DNA from: Metallyticus violacea
Lineage: Eukaryota; Arthropoda; Insecta; Mantodea; Metallyticidae
DNA: 64,000 nucleotides
Assembly: GCA_030762175.1 (NCBI GenBank)
Contig: CM060833.1
Span: forward strand, 66,046,501 to 66,110,500
Direction of reading: 5' to 3'
A program made the translations under genes and the position numbers. The notes below the pieces were generated by a model, which saw only the letters and a program-made list of their open reading frames with translations, was not told where the DNA came from and ran no database searches. Shown piece after piece: positions 25,201-37,276 of this stretch (position 1 is the stretch's first letter; each line of letters begins with the position of its first letter).

Positions 25201-26376
25201 ACATGTTTAAGCATATTGAAGCAAAAATGTTCTTGCTAGATAAGTCTGCACCCAGCGTAATGAACTTTTTTTCATTTCAAAATGGACATGTAATTCCAGC
25301 GTTTGTCATTGATATTAAAAATAATTATGTAGAACATCTCATTAATTAGGCAGGCAAGTTGTGTTTATTTAAGTTCTGCTTTATGTTTAGCTGATGTTTA
25401 TGTACTTTACCGGGATTCAGAAAAGCTTGATTAAGGAGCTGGCGAACGTAACTAATAGTAAGTTATATACCTACCGCAAATTTCTGATTTCTGATAATCG
25501 TATGTTGTGCATTCCGCGCTTAGCTATAGTTTTGCCATATAACCCCACAATCGACGTGGGATAAGGAGAGAATATCAAAAAAGAAATGTGAGTTGTGTTC
25601 TACAAAATTACTACATAAAAATAACAATTATTCAAGACCAAATTTCACCGCAGAAATACCACCTCAAGATGTTAATTTTTCTGTATTCTTTTTTAATTAT
25701 TTTTTGGCAATATTTTATGACATAAGAGCATACTAACACAACCTTAAATAATAACCATAATAAAGAATAAAGCGTTGTGCGATTTAGTTTCAGTCTTAAT
25801 TGTTATTTAAGGAACATTTCCCAGTGTTATTAACATTTTCCATTAGAAAAAAAAATCATGAAATTGAAACTTATAGGGTTATTTGCTTAAAAATTATTTA
25901 CAAGAATTAAATATAGCATCAAAATCTGTATTATTGACCTAACCTGTGCAAGTGTGCAACCAGAAAATTATCGCAGACTTTAATTCACAAGAGCAGGTAG
26001 TGCCAGCATAATCACTAACCACAACCAACTCGGTAACTTAACAGTTAACGTAAATAGTAAATATTTCGGAATGCTTACATTTGGCAATAAATATTATGCA
26101 TTAGAGTTTCAATGGCATATATATGTCCGATAGATGTTTATTTTATTAAAAATAGTCATAAATATTCTCCGATTGTGTACAGATTTATGCAGAGTGCAGA
26201 ATACAGGTAGTAAACCCAATTTCGTGAAATGCGAGCTTTGAATTCGATCCCGCGAATACCAAGATGTCACCCTGCTGTGTGTTATACTGGATGATTTTTC
26301 CTTCGCGGGATCGCTCCACGTGCAGTTAATTGGCCGCAGAACCAAACTTCTCTTCTCATTCCCACACATGAAAGCC
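22216..26376. other. No recognisable feature
   Basis: Over 4 kb of AT-rich sequence without a supported gene, RNA, transposon or tandem repeat. Minus-strand frames at 23081-23299 and 23960-24220 are short and carry no recognised domain. Confidence 0.5.
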
Positions 26377-26626
26377 GGCTGGAGAACTGGAGAGATCAGT
26401 GCGAATAACTCTAGGAACATACGGAATGTGTGTGGCAGTGTATTAAATATTCATTAGGCGGGTAATACAGTGTGTTAATTACGTTAATATGACTCAATTT
26501 GGCTGGAGAACTGGAGAGATCAGTGCGAATTTAACTCTAGGAACATACGGATATGTGTGTGGCAGTGTATTAAATATTCATTAGGCGGGTAATACAGTGT
26601 GTTAATTACGTTAATATGACTCAATT
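26377..26626. repeat. Tandem duplication, two copies of about 125 bp
   Basis: The first copy runs 26377-26500 and the second 26501-26626. Both start GGCTGGAGAACTGGAGAGAT and end ATATGACTCAATT. They differ only by tiny changes: AATAAC versus AATTTAAC, and GGAATG versus GGATATG. The near identity points to a recent duplication, in contrast to the old satellites elsewhere in the window. Confidence 0.95.
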
Positions 26627-26937
26627 CGATGATCTATTTCCCAATGAGTATTTATTTACGATTCATACATGCGTACGAAATCGGGTCATGGTTGTTTCAA
26701 GAGGTTCCCTAATGTTCAACTTCCAAGTCGAGCTACAAAGCTACTGGAGTTTAAAACCGTATACAATAACTGTAATGCAAGAACTTAAACCGGGTGACCC
26801 TGCATCCAGAAGTAGATTTTTTTTTTTTTTTAATGGGCTTTGAATAGTGTTCATGACGTAGAAATTGACCTTATTTAATTTTCTTTGCGGACAAATCTTA
26901 ATTCCACCTAAGTCTGTATGTTAATTCGCAAAATAAC
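26627..26937. other. No recognisable feature
   Basis: A short open frame (26616-26843, plus) starts inside the second duplicate copy and ends in a T-run. It has no recognised domain. Confidence 0.5.
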
Positions 26938-27165
26938 CGAGTCGGTCCTGGTGGTCTAGTGGTAATCATGCATGCCTCCTAGACCCAAAATCGCGAGTTC
27001 AGTTCCGGCCAGGGTTGATAGATTTCTTCGGGCGTAAAACTTCTAGTGTAGTTTCCTTCATAAGGAAAGTGAAGGCCTTGACCCCATTTCGTAGATTTAC
27101 GGCACGCATAAAAACTTCAAGCCTAAATGAAGAGACTTTTGAGCCCTATTTTAGCATCGTATTAA
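26938..27165 (+). mobile_element. tRNA-derived SINE, family B, 3'-truncated
   Basis: The head GGTCCTGGTGGTCTAGTGG followed by TAATCATGC resembles box A. TCGCGAGTTCAGTTCCGGCC is a slightly mutated box B region. The body contains GTAGATTTACGGCACGCATA and TTCAAGCCTAAATGAAGAG, which align with the same order of words in the copies at 50989-51283 and 56335-56500. The distal 3' segment (GCCCTGA...GACGCT...GAGATGTTAAAGAGCG) is missing. Confidence 0.75.
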
Positions 27166-30100
27166 TAATAATATCTTCTCACGTTTACTAAAATTTGGCA
27201 CTGGCATTCGCTTTGACTTTTCCTTATCCATGTCTGAAGACAATAAGGAAAAAATATATGTCTAGGAGGCGGGAAAATTGAATAATTGTTGCTTTTCATA
27301 CATTGAACATCAACTCGCTCTAAACACGAATTTCTCTATTGTTTCGCGATGTTGCCATAGGTTTGACGGTCATTGCAAACTCGAGTTTACATAATCTGAG
27401 ATTATTATTATGCAACAGAAATGATGACTAACCTCGTTATTTTTTAAATTGTAAACAAGTGTTAGTAATAACTTAGGCAGCAATCATAGCTGCGGACTTT
27501 CTGACTCCCTTACTACGTACCGCTTGAGCGGAACTACCGATACATGAAAATGTTCCTCGAAGTCCTATGGTCATGTCACTTTTGATTTTTATACATCGGC
27601 AATATTAAAGATGAAGTAAAAACCAGTGTTTCTTACATAGTAAATGATAAGCATTAAAAGAGTTAAATCATTGTGATTTACCAAATCATTATTAGCGAAC
27701 CGTGACACGTGCAGTCATACACGATTAGAGATCATTGAAAAATTGTGATGGAATCTTATCCATGAACTCGTTAGAAATCAGTGCTAAAGAAATGCTACTG
27801 AAAACCTTTTTAGAATGGGTTTTGACACAATTGCTGAAAAAAGGATGCATAATGCATTATTTTAAGTAATTTATTTTAACCTAATCTTTTGTTCTTCAGA
27901 ATGGTATAACAAAGAATCAGTTAACCTCGTTTTTTGATCTCAAAGCAACATGACTATTTGCAGTCATTTTTAAATGACATTTATTATGACTCTCCAGTAT
28001 GAGTCATACCAATTATTGATAGCACATTAGCAGCTGTTTTGTGACATTTTATTGAACACTTATAGGTATAATAATGCTCTAGTAAGGTGGAAGTGTCATA
28101 AAACTGGTTTCAATGTCTGAAAAAAAGTTGGCTCCCCTGAAATGATAATTTATTGATTATAAAAAAAATATTTATTTTTGCTGGAAACCAGAAGTGGTTA
28201 TTTCCTAAATGCTTTTTTAGTCCTTGTTTGTTTAAATTGTCGAGATCAAAGTATTAAATTTTTTATTGGCTATGAAAGTAATTGGTAAATAAGTATAATA
28301 TATATATATATATGATACCATTGAAAACTTATAAAATCGTTTTCAAAAAATAAAATTCTACCCACCCTTTTAATAACAATACAATGAATCAAATTTTTAA
28401 TTTGCACATTCTAAGGCGAGACCCTTGATGAATGCACGTAATGCGCATAAATGGTTAAATTGATATGACGTGCTTTGCTCATTAAGAAATGGAGGGAAAT
28501 AATCAGAATTTCAGTTATCTTGTGTTAAACGAGCCGAATAGAAATACCCCCTCCCATTAATCAAATAAGAAAAAGACTGTAAAAGCCATTTGAAAAGAGA
28601 TATGTATCTCATTTGCAACTTTTACTTCCACGTGGCATTTGCTCCAAGGTCGACAGAGGCATGCTTGCCGAGTGTCAAATGTTACATCATAGTAAATGCT
28701 GGGGTAAACATAATATAAACATAGTGGTATCAACAGTGACCATAATTAGAACACTTCTACTACAGTTTTGTAGCTTAAGAATGTTTAACCTTCGAACAGC
28801 AACCTAAGAAAGTCAAACTTAAACTGTTTGTAAAATTTACAACTCTATTCTGTATTATGGTTCAGCATTTAAATCTTATTTTACATAGAATCAAATAAAA
28901 GAGTCGGCAATTAAATCTTATTTTACAAAGAATTAAATAAACTAGCAAAAAGGAAAAATATCCATTTAAAATGTACCTTTTTTGGAGGGGGAGAGGAGTA
29001 GATGAATCTGTATAATATAGTTAAATTAAAATTGTCTCATTATAGCACTCTAAAACACTTTAATTCCTCATGCAATAACAAACTAACTTTTTACGTCAAG
29101 TGTCTTAACGTTACGAAATGGGGCAAGATGCTCTCGTCCGCGGTTGCAAGAAGGTCATTGACCTGCACGTATTCTTGGTATGCTTTGTACGGAACTCAAG
29201 AAAACCTAAACAATAACAGGTGTAAGAGAATTTTTGACGGAACTGAATAAAAGTTTGAAAACATTTACTATGAATACGGCTAGCGTTTTCTCTTGTTATA
29301 CTTAAACGATTCTCGAAATATCAGTATAGGTAAAGTTATATGGGGGGGGGGAAGAAGTAGTTGCGTCTATAAATACTTATTTGTGATGTATTAATTTATC
29401 ATTTATATTTCGTCAACAAATTTACTAACATGTATTTTTTTAAATTACCCGGAATATTGTTATGCCAGTTATAAACAAATTTTAACATAAGTTATATGTT
29501 TCTTCTAGTTAATACCTTTTTAAAAGCAGCTTAAGAGCTAATTATAATCCAGTTCAGGAAAAATTGGAGACACTTTATCATATATCACATCATATCTTTA
29601 AGCATGTATTCTTATTTCCTCAGTTTATAATATAAACCTGTCTGCAAGAAGTAGTTTGTAGGAAGAAAAAAAAAAGAAAATTTAAAGAGCGAGAAAAGAA
29701 CAATTATAGCTTTATATAAACAGCTGACGTTAAAGTTATTTAAACTTGCCATAAGAACTTGAAAATCGGTTAATTTTTATAATACCGGGCTTACACGTAA
29801 AAGTATCCCACACTCCCGGTGTCGCCCGAGAACTTACTTCAACTTCACTTCTAAAATTGTGCATAAAATCTTATCTCATAGAAGATGCTGGAAATGTCGT
29901 CCCCCTTCGGCTAAACAGGCATTGGTATGGGGAAAACATGTTTAAGTTTGTACACTGTAGTAATTCTGATTCATGTGTGACATTTTTCTTTAGTTCCCCT
30001 CGTGTGTGAAGGTTTGTTTTATGAACTCTGTCCTTTAGGCTCTGTCCCATTTTCCTCGAGGCCAACTCTTTTTCAGTAATGGGAATTTGCTGTCACAATT

Positions 30101-31440
30101 ATTACATGCAAAGAAAACAAAGACAACTTTCAATATCTGCATATAGTTTTAAACGCTATATACGTTTATGTTCTAATTAATGCGATAATATTTCCAATAT
30201 CTCATATGTCTCAATCAAAATGGCGAAAACAGCTGGAACAAAGGTTTATATTTGCACAAATTTCAAAATATAGCCTATATAAATTTAGAGAGATTTCTTA
30301 AATGGTTAGTATGTTTCTGGTTTAAGAAGAAAATAACCTAGCAGTATTATGCCTATGTTTAAAAAGGAGCTGGAGATAATTGGTCATTATCATGGTATTA
30401 GTTTTCTTTTCAGCGCATATGACTTTATTCAAAGATAATTACTAAAAATTGCAAAAGATTAGAGAAAATGTTGTATTAAAAAGTTATAAAACAAACATTT
30501 TTATTCGTAGAAATGATTAAGGTATTTGAAATAAATAAAATATAAACATAATTTCATTTTTTATCAGATAATTAAAATTCTTTATAAAGAAACAAATATT
30601 AAAATAAAGTTGGAATATAAAATAAGACCAAAATTCCTAATAGTAAATAATAAAAAGTAACCTTTCTCAAAAAATCCACTCTTGGACACCGTTGAGATAA
30701 TTGTCTTACTTTCCGATTAATAAAAACCAACTGTTTTAGCCACATATTTGGTGGTTTCCTTTTGCCACTGAAATTCTTCGTGCTTTGTCTGAGAAATGAA
30801 ATGTTTATTACTGTTCCATCTTTTGACGATAACGCAGGAATAAAGTCCCATACTAACAGAATGAGAGGTGTGATACTAGACATTAGCGATTAAAAAATAA
30901 GAAAGTTAGAAATATTTTTGCATATTTCTGACTTTGGACTCATTTGGACGTAAATTTAAATCGCGAGATATATTACAAAAATGCGAAATTTTTGTGTTTT
31001 TATGAAATAACATTTTAAAATGATAACGCGCAATTGGTAAATTTTCCCTCCGTAAATTTACTCAGAAATTTTAAATATTAGATTGCAACAGTAAGGTGAT
31101 GCAACTCCATGGCGGTATATCTTAGTCACGTGCTCATTCTTACCAGGAATGAACTTATGACGTCACAACGAAGGTGCCGCGGCTGCAAAGCGAACTAATG
31201 TGTCAATGCACATTCGTGCGAATCAAGACAAGCTTTATTGTAGCATCAGTTTCTGGTTATCGCTCATAAATGAGAGGGGGGAGCATATTGCAGCATATTG
31301 TTGTGTAGATAGAGCTGCGGAATTTAAGCAGAGGAATTGGTTATACCTGGTGGAGCATTATTGTGCAAATATTGCACTATCATTTAGATTGGTGTGATCC
31401 ACTGATTTTTTATTCAGTATCGAGGGCCAATCTTCGTTTC
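27166..31440. other. No recognisable gene; minor simple repeats
   Basis: Over 4 kb of mostly unassigned AT-rich sequence. It contains a short (AT)n at about 28298-28312, two copies of a ~32-bp word at 28868-28899 and 28910-28941 (period 42), and a G-run near 29342. Open frames, including 30599-30883 minus, show no recognised domain. Confidence 0.5.
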
Positions 31441-31441
31441 T

Positions 31442-31463
31442 ATGATGATGATGATGATGATGC

Positions 31464-31513
<50 letters not shown>

Positions 31514-31514
31514 T
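31442..31514. repeat. Compound (ATG)n(TTA)n microsatellite
   Basis: About 7 ATG/TGA triplets pass directly into about 17 TTA triplets. The open frame through it (31363-31692) encodes only Asp and Tyr runs and is not a gene. Confidence 0.9.
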
Positions 31515-32029
31515 TATATTTTACTACTGTCTTCAAAATACAATAAATATTATTGTATTTACATCAGGTATCTCACCTAACTGCGACCTCATATATTTTC
31601 TAAACGAGACAAGATGCGAGAAATCTAGTTGCCCAGGAATGTACCCATATCGTTTTCAAATAAAAGTTACATTTTTTATAAATGAAACATAAATGTTTTT
31701 TATTTCTAGCGAACCGAATACAAGAGGTCTAATTAGTGATAATTGTTTTCACTGTTCTATACCGCATACCTTCGGAAATAGGTAAATGTTTAGAGTGTCA
31801 CTGGGTTCATTGTTTCTGACGTTATACATAGAGTAGAGCATGTGACTTGCAATGTGTCTACTAAAAGCATGCAGTAAACAAACTTAGTCTGCTTAGTGTA
31901 CTAGTGTCTGCTGACCTGGTCAATTGTACTGCTGTCAGTGTCAAACTGTTCTCAGCTCATCCCTACTTTCCGTATTGATATTTGGAAGGATTTGCAAGAT
32001 AATCTGTAACCAAAATAAGTAATATTTTG
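31515..32029. other. No recognisable feature
   Basis: Unassigned. It may include the decayed 5' part of the transposase remnant that follows, but no block of it can be recognised. Confidence 0.45.
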
Positions 32030-32608
32030 TTTACAGATGAAGCTTCGTTTAGAAATCATGGTAATGTGAATTTGAGGAGCATCCAAAATCCCACTGGCTT
32101 CGAGAGGTTGATCAACGACAGTGGAGTGTCATTGTTTAGTGCGGTATAGGCAACCGCGCTTTAGGTCCCTATTTTTATCTGGGAACATGAAAGGACAACG
32201 ATACGCATCATTTTTGCAACACACTCTACCCCTTCTCATGCAGGACGTGGGATTGGAAAAGCGTCTGTCAATGTGGTTCCAGCATGATGAGTCCCCCGCA
32301 CACTTCGCCCATGTTCCCAGAGAAGTTGCGGATGCAAAGTTTACAAGTCTGTGGATATAGCCAGCTCTGTGCCCCAATTAGACACCATTAGATACTTTCT
32401 CTTGGGCGCAGTGAAAGATCAGTGTGTATCAGGAACTCCCAACGATATTAGAGAAATGAAACAGCATATTACAGCGACGTGTGCGGCAAAGTCTGTAGAA
32501 ACTCTACAATCTGTGCAACGCCAGCTTGTTCAACGTCTGCACAAGTGTAATGATGCAAAGGGTAATCACTTTGAACGTCTGCTGAAGGAAAACATTTTCA
32601 TCAGATAA
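32030..32608 (+). pseudogene. DUF4817-type transposase pseudogene, C-terminal half
   Basis: Mariner/Tc1-superfamily DD(E/D) transposase remnant lacking its N-terminal half. It begins with FTDEASFRNHGNVN at about 32030, the first catalytic block. After a shift, GNMKGQRYASFLQHTLPLLM leads to MWFQHDESPAHFAHV, the second catalytic block (Asp at about 32284). The third Asp region is broken by stops near 32358-32390 and survives as a TPLD-like word. The final frame, to the stop at 32606, carries the normal tail with MKQHITATCAAKS, VQRQLVQRLHKC and NHFERLL. At least three lesions disable it. Confidence 0.8.
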
Positions 32609-32654
32609 GACGTTAGTTATTATTTGTGAGTGCGTTTTCTGTGTTGGTTTTGCT

Positions 32655-32916
32655 TTTTAATGCCCGTTTTTACTATTGAGGCACCACAGGTGGTGGACAC
32701 TGATAATAAATGAGATAAAATTATAAATTGGGAAAGTATTGTTTAAGGAAGGAAACGTTTCAGGCCTAAGTTTAGAGTACCTCCCCGGCATTAGCCATTT
32801 ATGAGGACTGAGGAAACCCTCGAAAAAACCTAGACGGAGTGTACGGTCCTGGCGGGATTCGAACCCAAACTCCCGCTCACGAGTCCGCGCTTTAACGACC
32901 TCGGCCTCCGTGGCCA
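32655..32916 (-). mobile_element. tRNA-derived SINE, family A
   Basis: In reverse orientation the head reads TGGCCACGGAGGCCGAGGTC, GTTAAAGCGCGGACTCG and GGGTTCGAATCCCGCCAGG. The last contains a perfect box B, and GGCCGAGGTCGTTAAAG is a good box A. The body carries the family's AAATGGCTAATGCCGGGGAG and ACTTAGGCCTGAAACG words and the conserved CACCTGTGGTGCCTC end. It matches copies at 35300, 40646, 46958 and 52698. Flanking duplications are not clear. Confidence 0.85.
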
Positions 32917-33589
32917 GTATTTATGCTGATATAGCTTACAAACATGGAGTTTCTTTCAGCAATAGGCAACTAGTAATTTGGTGTAGGAAAGTAAAACCAA
33001 TTATTTTATCACAAATTGCACCACTAGTTTTCAGTTCGCTAGAAAAACGCAAATGTTCCATTTAAAAAATGTAACGTTGAGTTTAAAGCAGTTTTTTTTA
33101 ATTCATTTTCTGAATTTGCATATCCTCCCATTGTATGAACCTCTGACATTGGTACATTCCTGCGCAATTACATTTTCCACATCTTGTTTAATTTCGAAAA
33201 CATTTGATGTCGCAGAGTTAGATGAGACACCCGGTATATATTTGCTCTAAATACTTCGAACTCGTTAATGCAGAGCAAGTTTATGTTCAACACGCCCATC
33301 ATACTCCAGACTAACACATCATACTAAAGAACCGAAGAGACAAGGAAAGAAGATGAAAGTAACCAGCCTGTGGTACCTAATCACTCAAGGTTTCACCTTC
33401 TGCAGTCATTCACCTCGGTGCTGAAGCGCTGGAGTTGCTATGTAGGTTCACAGAATGCAAGGCTCCGCAGTTTTCTTGCAATCAAAAACAACGCAGCCAG
33501 AAGGGACGAAGGAAGAGATTTGATCCTAGTGTAGCCTTTCTGTTTTTCGCTTACTTCTTCAACATTGAACAATCATGCTAGACAAAGCT
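32917..33589. other. No recognisable feature
   Basis: Unassigned sequence between a SINE and a LINE remnant. Part of it may be an unrecognised 5' region of the LINE. Confidence 0.5.
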
Positions 33590-35260
33590 ATTTCTATGGG
33601 GAATATAACAAAGGCAATAATAAGTCTTGAGCAGGGCAAAGCTCCGGGGCAGTGTGGACTACCGCCTGAGTTTAGGTGATTGGTGCATTGAACAGTTTGG
33701 TTTGGTGTTGCTGTGAATATTTAACAATATATTTAATAAAGGATAATATCCAGCCCGTTGAGTTACTGGGATTATTCACCTGATACGTAACGGGAACGGT
33801 TTAAGGAGTTCCGGACAATTATAGGGGGTCACGCTGCCTCTGATTATGGGAAAAATATAGGGTCCAATATTGTATGAAAGAATGAAAATCTGGGGGACGA
33901 ATTTTTCAAAATTTCAAAATTTTAGTCGATATCTAAAAGCGTTTGACTCCCAACATCGGAAGCATTATGGTACAAATTACGGACGGAGGGAATGTCAACA
34001 AAAACCATTTCGAACACTACAGGCTATATACAGGAGGGGTTCCACTTTGTCACCCCTACTATTTAATCTTTTTATCGATATAATCGTGGCTGTGCAACAA
34101 GAATATGTCACTTACGGTTGAACATATACAGATACCAGCATTGTTGTACACGAACGATATGACAATTGTTTCTACTAGATTAGACGGTTATAGTGTGAAC
34201 TAAACAGATTGTAGACCTACTGTGTTACGTGGTTACTTACTGTGAATACAAATAAAACAAAGATTATGACCTTCTAGAACGGAGCTGCTTATAGCAAAGC
34301 AGAGGCATGGACATATGCGGGACAAACTTCAATAACGTGAAGAATTTCGTGTCCCTTAGATTAACTTTCTCGAAGGGGTAAACAATTGATGGAGCGAAAT
34401 TTAAATCGAATATAAAACCCAAAACTACGAAGTAGTATTGCAAATGTGTCGGCAGGGATGTTAGAGACGGTATATGGAGCGGTAGCACCATCTACAATGA
34501 CTTATGGGGTCGAAATTTGGGAATGCAGCGAACAGAAAAATTAGATTGAACGAGGACGGATTTTCTGGAAGGTATTTTAGGAGGGGGAAAGTGAACAGCA
34601 AATTGCGGAATCCTTAGGGAACTTGGTGTCTATAGCAAGATTATAGAATACAGGATCCGAACAGTGAAGTCCTGGCTACGTATTGTTCACGGAGATCAGA
34701 CACTAATTAGGGCGCTCTGCTACCATGAGCAGCTGAGAATGGGGGAAAATAAGATCTGGATTTTAAATTAAAAAGAGGTCGGGAAAATATAAGAATGGGT
34801 AACATTTGGATCACAGAGCCAGAAGGGAACTTGGAGGATAATTAGAAGCGCTTGAGGGACATTAATAGGCAGCTGACTCTTCCGGAGTGTGCAGAAAATT
34901 TTTCGCTGTAGATACAACCGGAGCTGAAACTTGGGGGGGGGGGGGGGGCGCTAAACTTTACAGTCCGGGACTCGCTTGGTTTAGATTATGCGCGTGGCGG
35001 ATGACCAAAGTTACAGAGAGGGTACAAAAATCTGCCCTAAATGTGCGGAGAAAATCTTGGGATCATAGTGGGGACGGAAGAATGAAGAAAAAGATATCTA
35101 CCGCAGTCATATGTTAACAGAGAAAGAGCTAGTGACAGTGCTGGACTTTGCTGGCAGATAGCAATGAGGAGGAGGAGGAGGGAATAAGTAAGTTATTATA
35201 CAAAGTGAGACAAATCAACTCAGAAAAGGCAGACATTTGGGGAAGGGGGGTAAGGGAACG
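33590..35260 (+). pseudogene. Non-LTR retrotransposon (LINE) reverse transcriptase pseudogene
   Basis: Several frames together trace a LINE reverse transcriptase, the enzyme that copies element RNA into DNA at a nicked target. In order: EQGKAPGQCGLPPEF at about 33630, FNNIFNKG, a KGIIHLI-like block, IMGKI.GPILYERMKIWG at about 33845-33900, YLKAFDSQHRKH, then RRGSTLSPLLFNLFIDIIV at about 34034-34090. The catalytic YADD box appears as LLYTNDM near 34145, so its first Asp is lost. NTNKTKIMTF and YGVEIWEC follow as expected for the thumb and post-RT regions. Many stops and frameshifts are present, and a 16-G run at 34933-34948 interrupts the C-terminal part. The clade is uncertain. Confidence 0.75.
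34933..34948. repeat. Run of 16 G
   Basis: An uninterrupted G-run inside the LINE remnant. Such tracts are unstable and often miscounted in sequencing. Confidence 0.9.
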
Positions 35261-35299
35261 TTAGACACACTGTTTTGGAAATATTTATACATATGCGTG

Positions 35300-35583
35300 G
35301 TGGTTTTTTTAATAGTATTTTAACGTCCCTGAGGCATCACAGGCGGTGACACTGATGGTACATGAAATGAAATGGTAAATTGAGGAAGGATTCTTTAAAA
35401 GGATGTGTTCCAGGTTTAAATTTAGGGTACAACCCCGCATTTGCCATTTATGAGAATTATTTATGCTATTTATGAAGAAAACCTGGAAAAACCTGTCAGG
35501 GAGGACGGCCCTGGTGGGAATAGAACACCAGACCTCCCGCACACGAATCCACACCTTAATGACTTCGACATCCACGGTGGCAG
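35300..35583 (-). mobile_element. tRNA-derived SINE, family A, diverged copy
   Basis: The minus strand begins with CCACCGTGGATGTCGAAGTC and carries a mutated box B (GTGTTCTATTCCCACC). The body words TCATAAATGGCAAATGCGGG and CCTGGAACACATCC, and the terminal CACCGCCTGTGATGCCTC, are those of the family. An insertion of about 20 bp near 35455-35475 duplicates TTATGCTATTTATGA-like sequence. It is more diverged than the copies at 40646 and 52698. Confidence 0.8.
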
Positions 35584-35908
35584 TTGTGTGGGGGTGTAAG
35601 TTATTTACTTTTGTGCGGTTTTCTTTTCCGTTTGTTTTATTTTAGTATCTGTATATTTATACATACAACATATATAGCTTGTCTCTAAAGAGTTAAATTT
35701 CGGCTTGTGCAATTTCCTATATTTCTTAGTGTATCGTAAAAAAGCACGTACGGTCCCAGGACCCGTGCTACAGAGATTAGTCATATTTTTAACAAACATA
35801 AATGTAAATAAATACACGAGTACTACTATTACTAGTTACTAGATTTGACTGTACGCTCATTAAAAAAAAAAACAAAACAAAAAAACCGTATCAAATCACT
35901 CACCTCGA

Positions 35909-36016
35909 GGGCCAGGAAAAAGAGCTTCGGGGGTCGTATCTTTGCCGAGGGCCTGCAGTTGGGAAGGCCAGAGAAAGGAGCCTCGGGGGTCGTATCTGTC
36001 CTGGGGGACTGCAATT
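35909..36016. repeat. Two direct copies of a ~57-bp G+C-rich unit
   Basis: The word CGGGGGTCGTATC occurs at about 35928 and 35985, 57 bp apart. Each is preceded by GGCCAG.(A/G)AAAG and followed by a GGG.CTGCA.TT word. The two copies differ at several positions. The open minus-strand frame over it is composition-driven. Confidence 0.75.
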
Positions 36017-36029
36017 AGACCGCACGGTT

Positions 36030-37260
36030 AAATTACGAACGAAAAGATGCTGCCAAACCGAGAAGCTGGTGAAGCATAATACTGCTGCTGGTCAAGCAAG
36101 TGAATTTGGAGTAGCTACGTTGAGAGGAAGCATTACACCTTGCGAAATAGCGAAAAAGTTTAAAAGAAAAAAAAATATGAAAAAATATGAAATGTATAAC
36201 TCCAGTCAAAAAGCTCTTAGAAAATAGATGAAATATGTTTGTGGTGCTGTTCAACTCCCTTGGGCTAACGATCTCAGACATTATATCCCCTCAGTTGGAG
36301 AATTAAAGAAAAAAGAAATAAAAATGCATGTCAAGGATAAAGGAGTTCACGTAATTTGTGAGGAAACTACCATTAAAAGAAATTGTATTTTGACATTCTT
36401 GTTTGACCTTCAGTACTCCCAGAAGGAAGGACGCATCGCGCAGCTTTGGTCGTTCGTTATGCATCCTGTGCTGCAAATTGTGCTAATATCATTCTTGATG
36501 ACTTGCAGAGTTATAATATTGAGAGATTCGGCAAGGTACATTCACTCTCTGCAGGGTTAAAATTGCTTTCCTTAAATTCCGAAAGAGGGAAAACACATGT
36601 TGAGAGAGAGAGAGAGAGACATGAAGACTCAGATCAAACCCAATGTCAGTATCCATAAGGTGAATCTCAGATGCTGGATTTTTTTTTTTTTTTTTAAATT
36701 TGCCGAATTTTTAAAGTTGTTTGATGATGTCAATGCTAGGGGTTTAGTTTTTCATAAAAGTACCCATTGCAGAAATTCAACCAATTAAATTGAAAACAGT
36801 ATTTAATGCTGAATTTTGCCGCATTATAATTACAGTCTTGGAAGGACCATCTTTCCAAAATCCATATTCTTGCAGGAAAACTGAAAGACATTGAAGTGAA
36901 ACTGAAAAAGTATTAAGAGATGAAGTCTTAAATACAAATATTCTTAAGGAATTCAACAGCTCCCACCACAACTGAAGACATCAGTATAGACAAATTTATA
37001 TATGCTTCATAATCAGTTTCGGTGGAATCTTGAATTCAGCCAAGAACATTGTGCAGTCTGTTGAAGCATTCTTGTTCAATATATTACTTCAAAGAAAAAA
37101 GAAGGGGGGGGCGGGGAACTCTGCATTTCTAAAGAAGGTACACTGTAAGAATTCCTAGAGGGTCACAATTTTCTTGGGCAAAGTCAAGGAGCAGCTTAAA
37201 TCAGACTGTGTTTTCAGTAGATGTAGCTCTGAGTTTCCGAGACTATCTCACAATGAATAT
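36030..37260 (+). pseudogene. Possible hAT-like transposase remnant
   Basis: The plus frame near 36330 reads VKDKGVHVICEETTIKRNCI, then FDLQYSQKEGRI, followed in shifting frames by CANIILDDLQSYNIER and ILRDSARYI. An Asp/Glu-E-T-T block, an ANCANII block and a DSARYM-like block in this order occur in hAT-superfamily transposases of the CGGBP1-associated type. A weak AGQASEFGVATL at about 36095 would be the N-terminal DNA-binding part. The later stretch contains EFNSSHHN and similar pieces that I cannot place. The plus frame runs into the 27-bp minisatellite. The family call is tentative; frameshifts and stops rule out function. Confidence 0.4.
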
Positions 37261-37276
37261 ACAGCAGCTGCCGTTT

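Noticed and set aside
26938..27010. Functional tRNA gene
   Set aside because: Boxes A and B are present here and in the other SINE heads, but acceptor and anticodon stems do not close and SINE bodies follow. No true tRNA gene was found in the window.
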